Positions 8,901 through 16,842 of a stretch of 64,000 nucleotides of DNA are shown piece by piece. Position 1 is the stretch's first letter; the number at the start of each line of letters is the position of its first letter. The notes beneath the pieces are model-generated. The model searched no databases. It was not told the origin of the DNA and saw nothing but the letters and a program-made list of their open reading frames with translations. This DNA is from JALYOC01 sp036675345 (GTDB lineage: Bacteria; Myxococcota; Myxococcia; Myxococcales; Myxococcaceae), in contig JAKFFE010000031.1 in assembly GCA_036675345.1 (NCBI GenBank), forward strand, positions 186,001-250,000, read 5' to 3'. A program made the position numbers and the translations under genes.

Positions 8901-10115
8901 CTACCAGTCTTCCGTTCCGGAAACGCCTTCCAGCGGATCGTTGGCGTTCTTGCGCCGGGTCCCCTCGGCGCCGGACTTGCCGCCGCGATCCTCGCCGCTC
9001 CACTCCTCCTGGCCGTTGCGGCCCTCCAGCGGATCCGCGGCGCGGGACTTGGCCTCGCCCCCGACGCTGTTGATCAGGTGGTTCACCACCCGGGCCACCT
9101 CCGCCTTGAGCTGACCGTACTCGTCGCCCTCGAAGACGATCTTCTTCCCGGAGAGCTTGGCCCCGGACTTCATGTCGTAGAAGCCGACGATCAGCTCCAG
9201 CGCGCCGTTGTCGCTGATCTCCTTGACGGTGCCCACGATCGCCCGGTCCAGGCCCAGGGCCTTGCCCATCGCCTGCAGCCCCGGGCCTGGCTTGTCCCGG
9301 GAGACCTCGGCGGCGACCTTGTCCAGCAGCGCGTCGTAGGAGCGGTAGGCGGCGTTGGGCTGCAGCTCCACCTTCACCTCCGCGTCCTCGGGGGAGATCT
9401 CCAGGTACTCGCCGTGCTGCTGGAAGCCCGGCTTCTCCACCCGCAGCAGGTGCTTGCCGCAAGGCAGGGTCTGCAGCGCCGCGGGGGTAAAGCCCATGAA
9501 CTCGCCGTCCAGGTAGACCCGCGCCCCCGCCGGCTTGCTGGTGACCTTGGCGTTGCCCCGCAGCGACGCGTTGCGGGAGGTGGCCACCTGGCCGCGCAGG
9601 TTGATGAAGTCGCGGGAGAAGCGCTTGGGGGACAGCTCGTAGGTGGGGTTGAGCGAGCTGAGGTCCAAAAGCTGCAGCCGGGCCTCCTCCGCGTCCCCGG
9701 TCTCGAAGTTCACCGCCGCGAACATGGCGATCGCGTCGCAGAAGTTGCCGCACTCGCGCATCGCCCCGGCGGCCTTGTAGAACTCCCGCATGGTGGCCTT
9801 GAGCTTGATGCCTGCGTCCTCGTACTGACGGGCATCGAAGGCCAGCCGGCTCTCCCGGTAGCCCTGTTCGGCGCGCTTGAAGGACCGCTCCGACTCGGCG
9901 TCGGGGGGGATCCCGAACAGGTCGTCGCTCTTCTTGAGCACGATCTGGGGATACTCCTCCAGCGCCTGGTTCATGTAGGTCTCCAGTTTGAGCGACTGGG
10001 ACTCCGCCCCTTGGTCCATGGGGATGAGCAGGGGGCTGATTCGGCGCGCTGTCGGCGGGGGAGCCGAGAGCGCCAGCGCGGGCACCAGGGCCAGCACAAG
10101 CGCGGGAAATCGCAT
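8901..10115 (-). CDS. Secreted PEGA-domain protein
   Basis: A 404-residue exported protein. The signal peptide occupies residues 1-19 (M-R-F-P-A-L-V-L then ending A-L-S-A). Residues about 50-190 are helical and TPR-like, with a short N-F-C-D-A-I motif that may indicate a disulfide. A PEGA domain follows at about 195-260 (S-K-P-A-G-A-R-V-Y-L-D-G then G-x-T-P), the surface beta-sandwich often found in myxobacterial cell-envelope proteins. Residues 265-340 resemble a small alpha/beta domain, and the C-terminal 60 residues are charged and contain two D-P-L-E-G repeats ending in E-D-W. The ATG at 10115 was chosen because it begins the signal peptide; the frame is open far upstream, but that part reads as antisense of top6B. 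Function unknown. Confidence 0.75.
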   Translation of the reverse strand: MRFPALVLALVPALALSAPPPTARRISPLLIPMDQGAESQSLKLETYMNQALEEYPQIVLKKSDDLFGIPPDAESERSFKRAEQGYRESRLAFDARQYEDAGIKLKATMREFYKAAGAMRECGNFCDAIAMFAAVNFETGDAEEARLQLLDLSSLNPTYELSPKRFSRDFINLRGQVATSRNASLRGNAKVTSKPAGARVYLDGEFMGFTPAALQTLPCGKHLLRVEKPGFQQHGEYLEISPEDAEVKVELQPNAAYRSYDALLDKVAAEVSRDKPGPGLQAMGKALGLDRAIVGTVKEISDNGALELIVGFYDMKSGAKLSGKKIVFEGDEYGQLKAEVARVVNHLINSVGGEAKSRAADPLEGRNGQEEWSGEDRGGKSGAEGTRRKNANDPLEGVSGTEDW

Positions 10116-10122
10116 GCGGCGA

Positions 10123-10128
10123 ACGATA
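10123..10128 (-). promoter_or_regulatory. Extended -10-like box (TGG-TATCGT) for the PEGA gene
   Basis: On the minus strand TATCGT, preceded by TGG, ends 7 bp before the ATG at 10115. There is no Shine-Dalgarno sequence in the gap. An extended -10 with a very short or absent leader is the simplest reading. Confidence 0.35.
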
Positions 10129-10247
10129 CCAGCCGGACTGGAACCTTCCCATCGCGGCCCCATCCGCCGGATGTCCGACGGGGCTGGGCGCTGACTGTAC
10201 GTGCTTGCAGGTGCGGGGAGGAGGAGTGGGGGCAACCCCGCGAATTC

Positions 10248-10275
10248 TTTACACGCGATCTTCGCCGCGTATAGT
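10248..10275 (+). promoter_or_regulatory. Sigma-70 promoter of top6B (TTTACA-N16-TATAGT)
   Basis: A -35 hexamer TTTACA (10248-10253) and a -10 hexamer TATAGT (10270-10275) are separated by 16 bp. Each differs from the consensus at one position, which is striking in this GC-rich DNA. The predicted start of transcription falls around 10282-10285, that is, on or within three bases of the ATG at 10285. No Shine-Dalgarno sequence is present, so the mRNA is probably leaderless. Confidence 0.75.
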
Positions 10276-10284
10276 CCGCGCCGC

Positions 10285-12345
10285 ATGGCGCCCAAGACCG
10301 TGAAAGCCAAAGCCAAAGCTCTCCCCCCGTCCGCCCCCGGCAAGAAAGCCAAGGGTTCCGGGCACTTGTCGCAGGTAGAGGACGAGTCCCCCGACACCCT
10401 GGAGGCTGCCTCCGACACCCCCGGCAAGAGTCGCGGAAAGGCCGGTAAATCGGCCCCGCCGGCTGATTCCGAGGCCCCGGAAGGGGTGGACGAGGAGGCC
10501 ACCCCTGGCAACGCCAAGATCGCCCGGCGGGCCACCGCCGAGCAGATGGCCACCCGCCAGCGGGACATCTCGATCTCCGAGTTCTTCACCAAGAATCGCC
10601 ACCTTCTGGGGTTCGACAGCCCGAGCAAGGCGCTCCTCACCGCAGTGAAGGAGGCCGTGGATAACTCCCTGGACGCGTGCGAGGAGGCGGGAATTCTCCC
10701 CGACATCCTGGTGGAGATCCGCGAAGTGTCCGAGTCCCGCTACGTGATGGCGGTGGAGGACAACGGTCCGGGCATCGTCAAGGCCCAGGTCCCCAAGATC
10801 TTCGGCAAGCTGCTGTACGGGTCCAAGTTCCACCGGCTCAAGCAGTCCCGCGGTCAGCAGGGGATCGGCATCTCGGCGGCGGCGATGTACGGGCAGTTGA
10901 CCACCGGCCGGCCGATCGGGGTGACCTCCAAGACCGGCAAGGGTCGCAAGGCGCACCACTTCGAGATCCAGATCGACACCCGCAAGAACATGCCGGTGGT
11001 GTCCTCCGATCACGAGGAGGAGTGGGAGAAGGACCACGGCACCCGCGTGGAGATCGAGATGGAGGCCGACTACCGCAACGGCAAGCGGTGGCTGGCGCGC
11101 TATCTGGAGCAGACCGCGCTGGCCAACCCGCACTGCGCGCTGGAGTACCGCCGGCCGGACGACGCGCCGATCGTGTTTCCCCGCGCCGCCCCCATCCCTC
11201 CCCGGGAGGCGGTGGAGATCAAGCCCCACCCCCATGGCGTGGAGCTGGGCCAGCTGATCCTCAAGCTGCAGGACTCCACCCACCGCGAGGTGCGGGCGGC
11301 GTTGATGCACGACTTCTCGCGCGTCACCACCCCGGTGGCGGACGAGATCCTCAAGCGGGCGGGGATCAAGCCCAGCAGCCGGGCCCGGGACGTGGGCAAC
11401 AACGTGGACCTGGCGCAGAAGCTCCACAAGTCGATCCAGGCCACCAAGATCATGGCCCCCCCCACCAACTGCCTCTCCCCGATCGGCGAGGAGCTGATCC
11501 ACAAGGGGCTGATGAACTTCCTGGCGGTGACCCAGGAGATCGCCCAGCAGGAGGAGCTGGAGAGCCTGCAGGCCACCGCCGAGGGCGGCCGGGGCAAGCG
11601 CAAGGAGGAGGCGGCGAAGAAGCTGGAGGAGATCCAGAAGCGCAACAAGGAGGCCGCCGCCGAGGCCGCCAAGCCGGCGGAGGAGAAGGAGGAGGGCGAG
11701 GAGATCGTCGCCGGCCACAAGTTCTTCATCACCTCGGTGACCCGCCCCCCCAAGGTGTACCGGGGCAATCCGTTCCAGATCGAGGTCGGCCTGGCCTACG
11801 GCGGCCCGCTGCCGGCGGATCGTCCGGCCGAGCTGTACCGCTTCGCCAACCGGGTCCCGCTGCTGTTCCAGCGCGGCGCCTGCGGGGTGACCGAGGCGGC
11901 GATCCGCACCGACTGGCGCAACTACGAGCTCTCCCAGCCCAAGGGGTCACTGCCGGTGGGGCCGATGATCCTGTTCGTCCACATCGCCTCGGTGTGGGTG
12001 CCGTTCACCTCCGAGTCCAAGGAGGCGGTGGCGCACTACCCGGAGATTCTGGCGGAGATCAAGCTTGCCTCCCAGGAGTGCGGGCGACGGCTGGCGGCGT
12101 TCGTGCGCAAGCGGAAGGGCGCCGAGTATGAACTGCAGCGGCGGTCGATCTTCGAGATGTACATCGAGGAGCTGGCCCAGACGATGAACGGGCTGATCGG
12201 GGTGGAGCCGCAGGCGGTGAAGGAGGACTTCACCAAGCTGGCCAACAAGTTCACCGGCGGCGAGGTCACCGATGCGGTGCTCAACCGCGCGGCGGCGAAG
12301 TTGTCCAAGAAGCCGCGCGCGCAAGACGAAGAGCTGGCGGAGTAG
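10285..12345 (+). CDS. top6B: DNA topoisomerase VI subunit B
   Basis: ATPase subunit of the type IIB topoisomerase; ATP binding dimerises it and drives strand passage. 686 residues. The first 80 are a Lys/Ala/Pro-rich extension. The GHKL ATPase fold follows (about 85-290): E-A-V-D-N-S-L-D-A (N-box), D-N-G-P-G-I (G1), and G-Q-Q-G-I-G-I-S-A (G2). An H2TH-like segment is at about 325-400 (S-R-V-T-T-P-V-A-D-E-I-L). A charged E/K/A-rich coiled-coil insertion (about 420-474) precedes the transducer domain (475-680). Archaeal homologues average about 530-620 residues, so the excess is the N-terminus plus this insertion. The ATG at 10285 lies 9 bp after a strong -10 box, which sets the start. top6A follows after 12 bp. 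Topoisomerase VI is rare in bacteria but known in some myxobacteria. Confidence 0.93.
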   Translation: MAPKTVKAKAKALPPSAPGKKAKGSGHLSQVEDESPDTLEAASDTPGKSRGKAGKSAPPADSEAPEGVDEEATPGNAKIARRATAEQMATRQRDISISEFFTKNRHLLGFDSPSKALLTAVKEAVDNSLDACEEAGILPDILVEIREVSESRYVMAVEDNGPGIVKAQVPKIFGKLLYGSKFHRLKQSRGQQGIGISAAAMYGQLTTGRPIGVTSKTGKGRKAHHFEIQIDTRKNMPVVSSDHEEEWEKDHGTRVEIEMEADYRNGKRWLARYLEQTALANPHCALEYRRPDDAPIVFPRAAPIPPREAVEIKPHPHGVELGQLILKLQDSTHREVRAALMHDFSRVTTPVADEILKRAGIKPSSRARDVGNNVDLAQKLHKSIQATKIMAPPTNCLSPIGEELIHKGLMNFLAVTQEIAQQEELESLQATAEGGRGKRKEEAAKKLEEIQKRNKEAAAEAAKPAEEKEEGEEIVAGHKFFITSVTRPPKVYRGNPFQIEVGLAYGGPLPADRPAELYRFANRVPLLFQRGACGVTEAAIRTDWRNYELSQPKGSLPVGPMILFVHIASVWVPFTSESKEAVAHYPEILAEIKLASQECGRRLAAFVRKRKGAEYELQRRSIFEMYIEELAQTMNGLIGVEPQAVKEDFTKLANKFTGGEVTDAVLNRAAAKLSKKPRAQDEELAE

Positions 12346-12357
12346 GGGACCTAAGCA

Positions 12358-13488
12358 ATGGCGACCAAGAAGAAGCTGGAGAAGCAGCACACCTACGTCC
12401 CCGCCAAGGACAAGACGGCCAAGCGGCTGGAGCAGCTGGCGAAGGACACCCTGAATCAGGTCCGGACCGGGAAGAACCCGCACGTGGCGATCCCCACGCG
12501 CACCCTGGCCAACGTCCGCTTCAACGCCAAGAAGCAGATCATCGAGATGGGGGGGGACAAGCAGAAGCGGTTCTTCTTCAACGTCGGTCAGGCGAAGAAG
12601 TTCATGCAGACCTTCCTGGTGGCCAACGCGGCCAAGGAGCTGATCGCCTCCGGCAAGACCACCAGCATCCGTGACCTGTACTACATGACCAAGCACACGC
12701 TTGGGGACAGCAAGCAGAACACCTTCGAGGAGCAGGAGGAGTCGGACCCAATCATCGAGGATCTGGAGGTGACGGTGGACGCGCTCCGCGAGGAGCTGCA
12801 CCTGTTCGCCACCAGCCGCGGATCGATGGTGGGAGAGCTGACCATCGTGGACAACGGGGACACCATCGACCTGCGGAAGATGGGTTCCGGCGGTTGGAAC
12901 GTGCCCTCGATCGTCGAAGACCACATGGTGCAGTTCAAGAAGAACGACGCCAAGTTCGTGCTCCTGGTGGAGAAGGACGCGGTGTGGCGCCGTCTCAACG
13001 AGGACAAGTTCTGGAAGAAGCACAAGTGCATCCTGATCACCGGTCAGGGGCAGCCGCCGCGCGGGGTGCGCCGGTTGTGCCGCCGGCTGACCCAGGAGCT
13101 GAAGCTGCCCCTGTACGTGATGGTCGATAACGACCCCTGGGGGTTCTACATCTACTCGGTGCTCAAGCAGGGTTCGATCAACCTGGCCTACGAGTCGATG
13201 CGGATGGCGGTCCCGGAGGCGCGGTTCATCGGGCTCTCCTCGTTCGACAAGGAGAAGTACAGCCTCTCGGACAACGTCACCATCCGGATGACCGACGAGG
13301 ACAACAACCGCGCCAAGCAGATGCTGGCCTATCCGTGGTTCCAGCGGAAGGAATGGCAAAGCGAGATCCAGCACATGGTGAAGGCCGGGGTGAAGCTGGA
13401 GATCGAAGCCCTCTCCAACCGCGGCATCTCCTTCATCACCGAGGAGTACCTGCCCAAGAAGCTGCGGGATCGGGACTGGTTGGCGTAG
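12358..13488 (+). CDS. top6A: DNA topoisomerase VI subunit A (Spo11-like)
   Basis: DNA-cleaving subunit of topoisomerase VI, related to eukaryotic Spo11. 376 residues. The winged-helix/CAP domain carries the catalytic tyrosine in S-I-R-D-L-Y-Y (Y109, second Tyr of the motif). The Toprim domain has E205 in L-L-V-E-K-D and the acidic pair D257/D259 in M-V-D-N-D-P-W-G-F, which bind magnesium. The C-terminus has the family-typical A-Y-P-W-F-Q motif and ends D-R-D-W-L-A. All residues needed for activity are present. It sits 12 bp downstream of top6B, so the A2B2 enzyme is made from one transcript. A GC hairpin follows the stop. Confidence 0.95.
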   Translation: MATKKKLEKQHTYVPAKDKTAKRLEQLAKDTLNQVRTGKNPHVAIPTRTLANVRFNAKKQIIEMGGDKQKRFFFNVGQAKKFMQTFLVANAAKELIASGKTTSIRDLYYMTKHTLGDSKQNTFEEQEESDPIIEDLEVTVDALREELHLFATSRGSMVGELTIVDNGDTIDLRKMGSGGWNVPSIVEDHMVQFKKNDAKFVLLVEKDAVWRRLNEDKFWKKHKCILITGQGQPPRGVRRLCRRLTQELKLPLYVMVDNDPWGFYIYSVLKQGSINLAYESMRMAVPEARFIGLSSFDKEKYSLSDNVTIRMTDEDNNRAKQMLAYPWFQRKEWQSEIQHMVKAGVKLEIEALSNRGISFITEEYLPKKLRDRDWLA

Positions 13489-13492
13489 TCGC

Positions 13493-13515
13493 CCCGGGCC
13501 CGCGAGGGGCCCGGG
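13493..13515. terminator. 9-bp GC hairpin between top6A and the convergent decarboxylase gene
   Basis: Perfect arms CCCGGGCCC (13493-13501) and GGGCCCGGG (13507-13515) with a 5-nt loop sit in the 44-bp gap between two convergent stop codons. There is no T-run on either side. Its position suggests a bidirectional terminator. Confidence 0.6.
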
Positions 13516-13532
13516 TGTCCTGAACGCCCCGG

Positions 13533-14933
13533 CTACCGGGGCGGCAGCCCCGCGCAGCGCAGCACCGCCGCCACCGAGCGGTCGATGTCCTTGGCGGTGG
13601 TGGCCCAGTTGGAGACCGAGATCCGCATCGCCGGTCTTCCCTGCCACTGGGTGCCGCTCATCCAGCAGGTCCCGTCCTGCTGGATGCGGGCGATCACCTC
13701 CTGGGTGTGGCGGTCCGGGTCCTGGGGATGGGCGAACCGGACCAGCACCTGGTTGAGCACCACCTGATTGAGCACCTCCACCCCCTCCACCTGGGAGAGG
13801 GCTTGAGCGAATTGCACCGCGCGGTCGCAGAGGCGGTCCACCAGATCGGTGACCCCGTCCCGGCCCAGGGCGCGCAGGGTGGCCCAGAGGACGAAGCCGC
13901 GCGCCCGGCGGGAGTGCTCCGGGTTCCAGTTGATCGGGTCATGCCGGCTGTCCGCGTCCGGGACCAGATAGGCGGCGGTGTGCCCCAGCGCCGACTGGTG
14001 GGCGCTGGCCTTCCGGGTGATCGCCATCGCGCTGTCGTAGGGGACGTTGAGCCACTTGTGGGCGTCCACCGCCCAGGAGTCGGCGTCCGCCACGCCCTCG
14101 GTGAGGTGGCGGCGGGAGTGGCTGGCCTGGGCCCAGAGGCCGAAGGCCCCGTCCACGTGCACCCAGCCGCCGTGGCGGTGGACCCGGTCCACGATCTCCG
14201 GCATCGGGTCGAAGGCGCCGCTGTTCACGTTGCCGGCCTGGGCCACCACGATCGTCGGCCCCTGGAGCTTCTCCAGCGCGGTCTCCAGGGCGTCCGGGCG
14301 CATCCGCCCCTCTGAATCCACCGCGACCTTGATCGACCGGTCCGACCCCAGGCCCAGGAAGCGCACCGCGCGATCCACGGTGCCGTGACGTTGCTCGCCC
14401 ACCACCACGTGGATCGGCGGAGCGCCCTGCAGCCCCTGGCGCTCCACGTCCCAGCCCACGTCCTCCAGCACCTGATGGCGGGCCGCGGCCAGGCAGGTCC
14501 AGGTCGCCATCTGGGCGCCGGTGACGAAGCCCACCGCGCTCTCGGGAGGCAAGCGCAGCAGCTGAAGCATCCAGCCGGCGACGATGTGCTCCACCACTGC
14601 CGCCACCGGCGAGACCGAGTACATCCCGGCGTTCTGATCCCACGCCGAGGTCAGCCAGTCCGCGGCCACCGAGACCGGGTGCGAACCGCCGACCACGAAG
14701 CCGAAGAAGCGGGGGCTCTGGCTCAGCAGCAGTCCCGGCTCCACGCCCGCCGCCAGCTGGCGCAACACCTCCACCGGATCGGAGGGCCCCTGCGAAAGCT
14801 GTCCTCCCAGGGCGGCGTGCAGTGCCTCCCGCCCCGCCTGCGCGCCCACCGGCCGCTGATCCAGGCCCTCCAGGAAGCGAAGCGCGCTCTCCGCGGCGGC
14901 CCGGAGAGGCTCCAGACTGGGTGGGGTCCTCAT
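13533..14933 (-). CDS. PLP-dependent group II decarboxylase (aromatic amino-acid decarboxylase type)
   Basis: Predicted pyridoxal-phosphate enzyme that removes the carboxyl group from an L-amino acid. 466 residues, within the usual 450-510 for the family. Visible motifs: G-F-V-T-G-A-Q-M-A-T near residues 135-145 (phosphate-binding loop), H-V-D-G-A-F-G-L (Asp contacts the pyridine nitrogen), and W-A-V-D-A-H-K-W-L-N with the Schiff-base Lys near 300. The substrate cannot be told from sequence; tryptophan, tyrosine, DOPA or glutamate are all possible, with the aromatic class most likely from the S-x-A-W-D-Q-N-A-G and H-K-W-L-N-V-P-Y-D context. The ATG at 14933 starts the family's N-terminus; the frame is open upstream but that part is not protein-like. 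No pathway partner is adjacent. Confidence 0.85.
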   Translation of the reverse strand: MRTPPSLEPLRAAAESALRFLEGLDQRPVGAQAGREALHAALGGQLSQGPSDPVEVLRQLAAGVEPGLLLSQSPRFFGFVVGGSHPVSVAADWLTSAWDQNAGMYSVSPVAAVVEHIVAGWMLQLLRLPPESAVGFVTGAQMATWTCLAAARHQVLEDVGWDVERQGLQGAPPIHVVVGEQRHGTVDRAVRFLGLGSDRSIKVAVDSEGRMRPDALETALEKLQGPTIVVAQAGNVNSGAFDPMPEIVDRVHRHGGWVHVDGAFGLWAQASHSRRHLTEGVADADSWAVDAHKWLNVPYDSAMAITRKASAHQSALGHTAAYLVPDADSRHDPINWNPEHSRRARGFVLWATLRALGRDGVTDLVDRLCDRAVQFAQALSQVEGVEVLNQVVLNQVLVRFAHPQDPDRHTQEVIARIQQDGTCWMSGTQWQGRPAMRISVSNWATTAKDIDRSVAAVLRCAGLPPR

Positions 14934-15194
14934 CGCTCGCCTCGCCGGACTGCCAGCCCCTTGAAGATCTCGGTCATGTGCTCCCCCTTCGCGACGCGTG
15001 GACCATACGCCTCCCCCCGACGAGGGAGGCGCCAGAAGCGGGTCCCGGGCTGTGAAGGACTGTGCATCCGGGTGCACGCCCCGCTGCGCAGCCGCCCTCC
15101 CCCCTGCCCCCAAGCGCCCGAAGGGAGTGGCGAAGTCCGGGTGGCACGCGGGCCGCAATGGCCCTCCCTCATGTTCGCCGTGAGGAGGATCGAA
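14934..15194. other. Divergent intergenic region with one hairpin
   Basis: This 261-bp gap separates the decarboxylase (minus) from the outer-membrane protein gene (plus). It contains a perfect 8-bp-arm hairpin, CGCCTCCC (15008-15015) and GGGAGGCG (15024-15031). A strong AGGAGG ribosome-binding site precedes the plus-strand gene at about 15183-15188. I see no convincing promoter or conserved small ORF. Confidence 0.4.
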
Positions 15195-16187
15195 ATGACC
15201 CGCTGGTTCCCCAAGTCGCTCAAGCTGGTGCTGGTTTCCGCGGTGGTCGCCACCCAGGCGCTGGCCCAGACGGCCTCCCTCAGCGAGCCTCCGCTGGCTC
15301 CGGATCAGGGAACCGACGAGGCGGTCACGCCGGTCGCCGAGGACCCCGGTTCCCCGCCCCCCCTCTCGCGGGTGACCCTGCGTGACGGACAGCGGCTGCG
15401 GGGCCGGGTGGTGGCGGAGACCCAGGGGCTGATCACCCTGGAGCTGATCAGCGGCGGGAGGATGACGCTCTCCCGGGACAGCATCCAGGAGCTGGTGGTG
15501 GAGGAGGGGATGCAGGTCTCCAGCACCGGGCAGCTGTGGTTCCAGGATCCGAACCGCACCCGCTATTTCTACTCGCCCTCGGCGATGCGGCTGCGAAAGG
15601 GCGAAGGGTACTTCTCCCAGAAGGAGCTGATGTTCTCCGCGGTGGCCTACGGACTGACCGACAACGTCACCGTGCTGGCGGGCGCGATGCTCCCGCTGTG
15701 GCTGATGGGCGGCAACGGGCTGAACTTCATTGGCGGGATCAAGGCCGGCTTCTCCCCGCTGGAGAACTTCCACCTGGCCGCGGGCGCGGAGACCCTGGTG
15801 CTGCCCGCGTGGGGCTTCGGCTCCAGCTCGGTGGTCGGGGCCGGCTTCGTCTTCGTGGGTGGAACCCTGGGAGACCACAACGCGCACCTCACCGTGAACG
15901 TGGGTCGGCCGTTCATGTTCGCCAACACCACCCAGTCGCTGGGCGAGGCGATCGTGACCTTGAACGGCAACCTCCGGGTGGGCGCCAACTTCGCCCTGGT
16001 CACCGAGAACTGGCTGCTGCCCGGCTTCTTCGGCAACCCGCTGTCGATGGTCAACAGCTTCGGTGGCCGGATCATGGGTGAACGCTTCGCGGTCGACCTG
16101 GCCGTGCTCCGGGTGGAGGACTTCCGGTCCACCGGGGTCGGGATGATCCCCATCCCCTGGGTGGACTTCACCTACAACTTCGGGTGA
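15195..16187 (+). CDS. Predicted outer-membrane protein
   Basis: 330 residues. A clear signal peptide spans residues 1-25 (positive start, hydrophobic core, A-L-A-Q cut site). After a Pro/Asp-rich linker, residues 55-110 form a small beta domain containing V-T-L-R-D-G-Q-R-L-R-G-R-V, similar to the SH3-like repeats found in several myxobacterial envelope proteins. The rest is glycine-rich, alternating beta-strand sequence ending in W-V-D-F-T-Y-N-F-G; a terminal aromatic pattern like this is typical of outer-membrane barrels. AGGAGG ten bases upstream fixes the ATG at 15195. Role unknown; no transport or enzyme motif seen. Confidence 0.7.
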   Translation: MTRWFPKSLKLVLVSAVVATQALAQTASLSEPPLAPDQGTDEAVTPVAEDPGSPPPLSRVTLRDGQRLRGRVVAETQGLITLELISGGRMTLSRDSIQELVVEEGMQVSSTGQLWFQDPNRTRYFYSPSAMRLRKGEGYFSQKELMFSAVAYGLTDNVTVLAGAMLPLWLMGGNGLNFIGGIKAGFSPLENFHLAAGAETLVLPAWGFGSSSVVGAGFVFVGGTLGDHNAHLTVNVGRPFMFANTTQSLGEAIVTLNGNLRVGANFALVTENWLLPGFFGNPLSMVNSFGGRIMGERFAVDLAVLRVEDFRSTGVGMIPIPWVDFTYNFG

Positions 16188-16231
16188 GCCGGTCTCTGCC
16201 GATGGGGCACGCCCCCGGACCTGGCGAGGGG

Positions 16232-16237
16232 TAGGCT
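16232..16237 (+). promoter_or_regulatory. -10-like box TAGGCT before the haem-domain lipoprotein gene
   Basis: TAGGCT ends 8 bp before the ATG at 16246 and there is no Shine-Dalgarno sequence in the gap, again suggesting a leaderless transcript. No clear -35 was found. Confidence 0.3.
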
Positions 16238-16245
16238 CCCGGCCC

Positions 16246-16839
16246 ATGCACAGGACCCCACTGCTCCTCGCGCTGTCGGCGTGCCTCCTGGGGGCGGGAT
16301 GCAAACCTCCCGCTCCCAAGGCGTGGTCGCCGGAGGCTGCCCCCGCGCAGCTCCAGCCCCAGGTGCAGCAGGCCACCGCGGCGATCGGGGCACTGCAGGC
16401 CTCCTTGCTGCAGCGGCTGACCTCCGCCTTGCAGTCTTCCGGTCCGGTCGGCGCCCTGGAGGTCTGCGCCGCCGAGGCCCAGACGCTGACCCAGCAGCAG
16501 GGACAGCAGGCCGGGGTCGAGGTGGGCCGGACCAGCCACAAGCTGCGCAACCCGAAGAATGCTCCCCGCGCCTGGGCCGCGGCCTATGTGCAGGAACACG
16601 CGGGAGCGCGCCTGGGGGACGTGAAGCCCCGGGTGTTCGATCTGGGCGACCGGGTGGGGATGCTCAAGCCGATGCCGGTGGGGGCGATGTGCCTGACCTG
16701 CCACGGAACGCAGGTCGCCCCGGAATTGGTGACCGCGATCACCGCCCGCTATCCCCAGGATCAGGCGCGCGGCTTCTCCGAGGGGGAGCTGCGCGGGTTC
16801 TTCTGGGCCGAGGTTCCCAAGCTTCCGGCGGGTGAGTAG
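16246..16839 (+). CDS. Lipoprotein with DUF3365 (Tll0287-like) haem domain
   Basis: 197 residues. Signal peptide with lipobox L-G-A-G-C (Cys near residue 19). The remaining sequence matches the DUF3365/Tll0287-like periplasmic domain: V-C-A-A-E-A near 75, R-T-S-H-K-L-R-N-P-K-N-A-P near 95-107 and C-L-T-C-H-G near residue 150. The last is a c-type haem-binding motif (C-x2-C-H). Family members are thought to be redox or signal-sensing haem domains. The gene ends 3 bp before the next ORF, so it is probably co-transcribed with the membrane-bound spermidine-synthase-like protein. Confidence 0.82.
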   Translation: MHRTPLLLALSACLLGAGCKPPAPKAWSPEAAPAQLQPQVQQATAAIGALQASLLQRLTSALQSSGPVGALEVCAAEAQTLTQQQGQQAGVEVGRTSHKLRNPKNAPRAWAAAYVQEHAGARLGDVKPRVFDLGDRVGMLKPMPVGAMCLTCHGTQVAPELVTAITARYPQDQARGFSEGELRGFFWAEVPKLPAGE

Positions 16840-16842
16840 CGG

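Noticed and set aside
6213..10274. Very long plus-strand open frame opposite sppA and the PEGA gene
   Set aside because: Gln/His/Arg/Gly-rich with no domain; it is the antisense shadow expected in GC-rich DNA, and the minus-strand genes have clear motifs.
14930..15253. Possible 107-codon ORF ending over the decarboxylase start
   Set aside because: No ribosome-binding site, no family-like sequence and it runs antisense across the outer-membrane protein start; only its last 15 codons look protein-like.
14934..16550. N-terminal extension of the decarboxylase frame to 1005 codons
   Set aside because: The extra part is low-quality Arg/Gly/His sequence antisense to the outer-membrane protein and haem lipoprotein genes; decarboxylase homology begins at the ATG at 14933.
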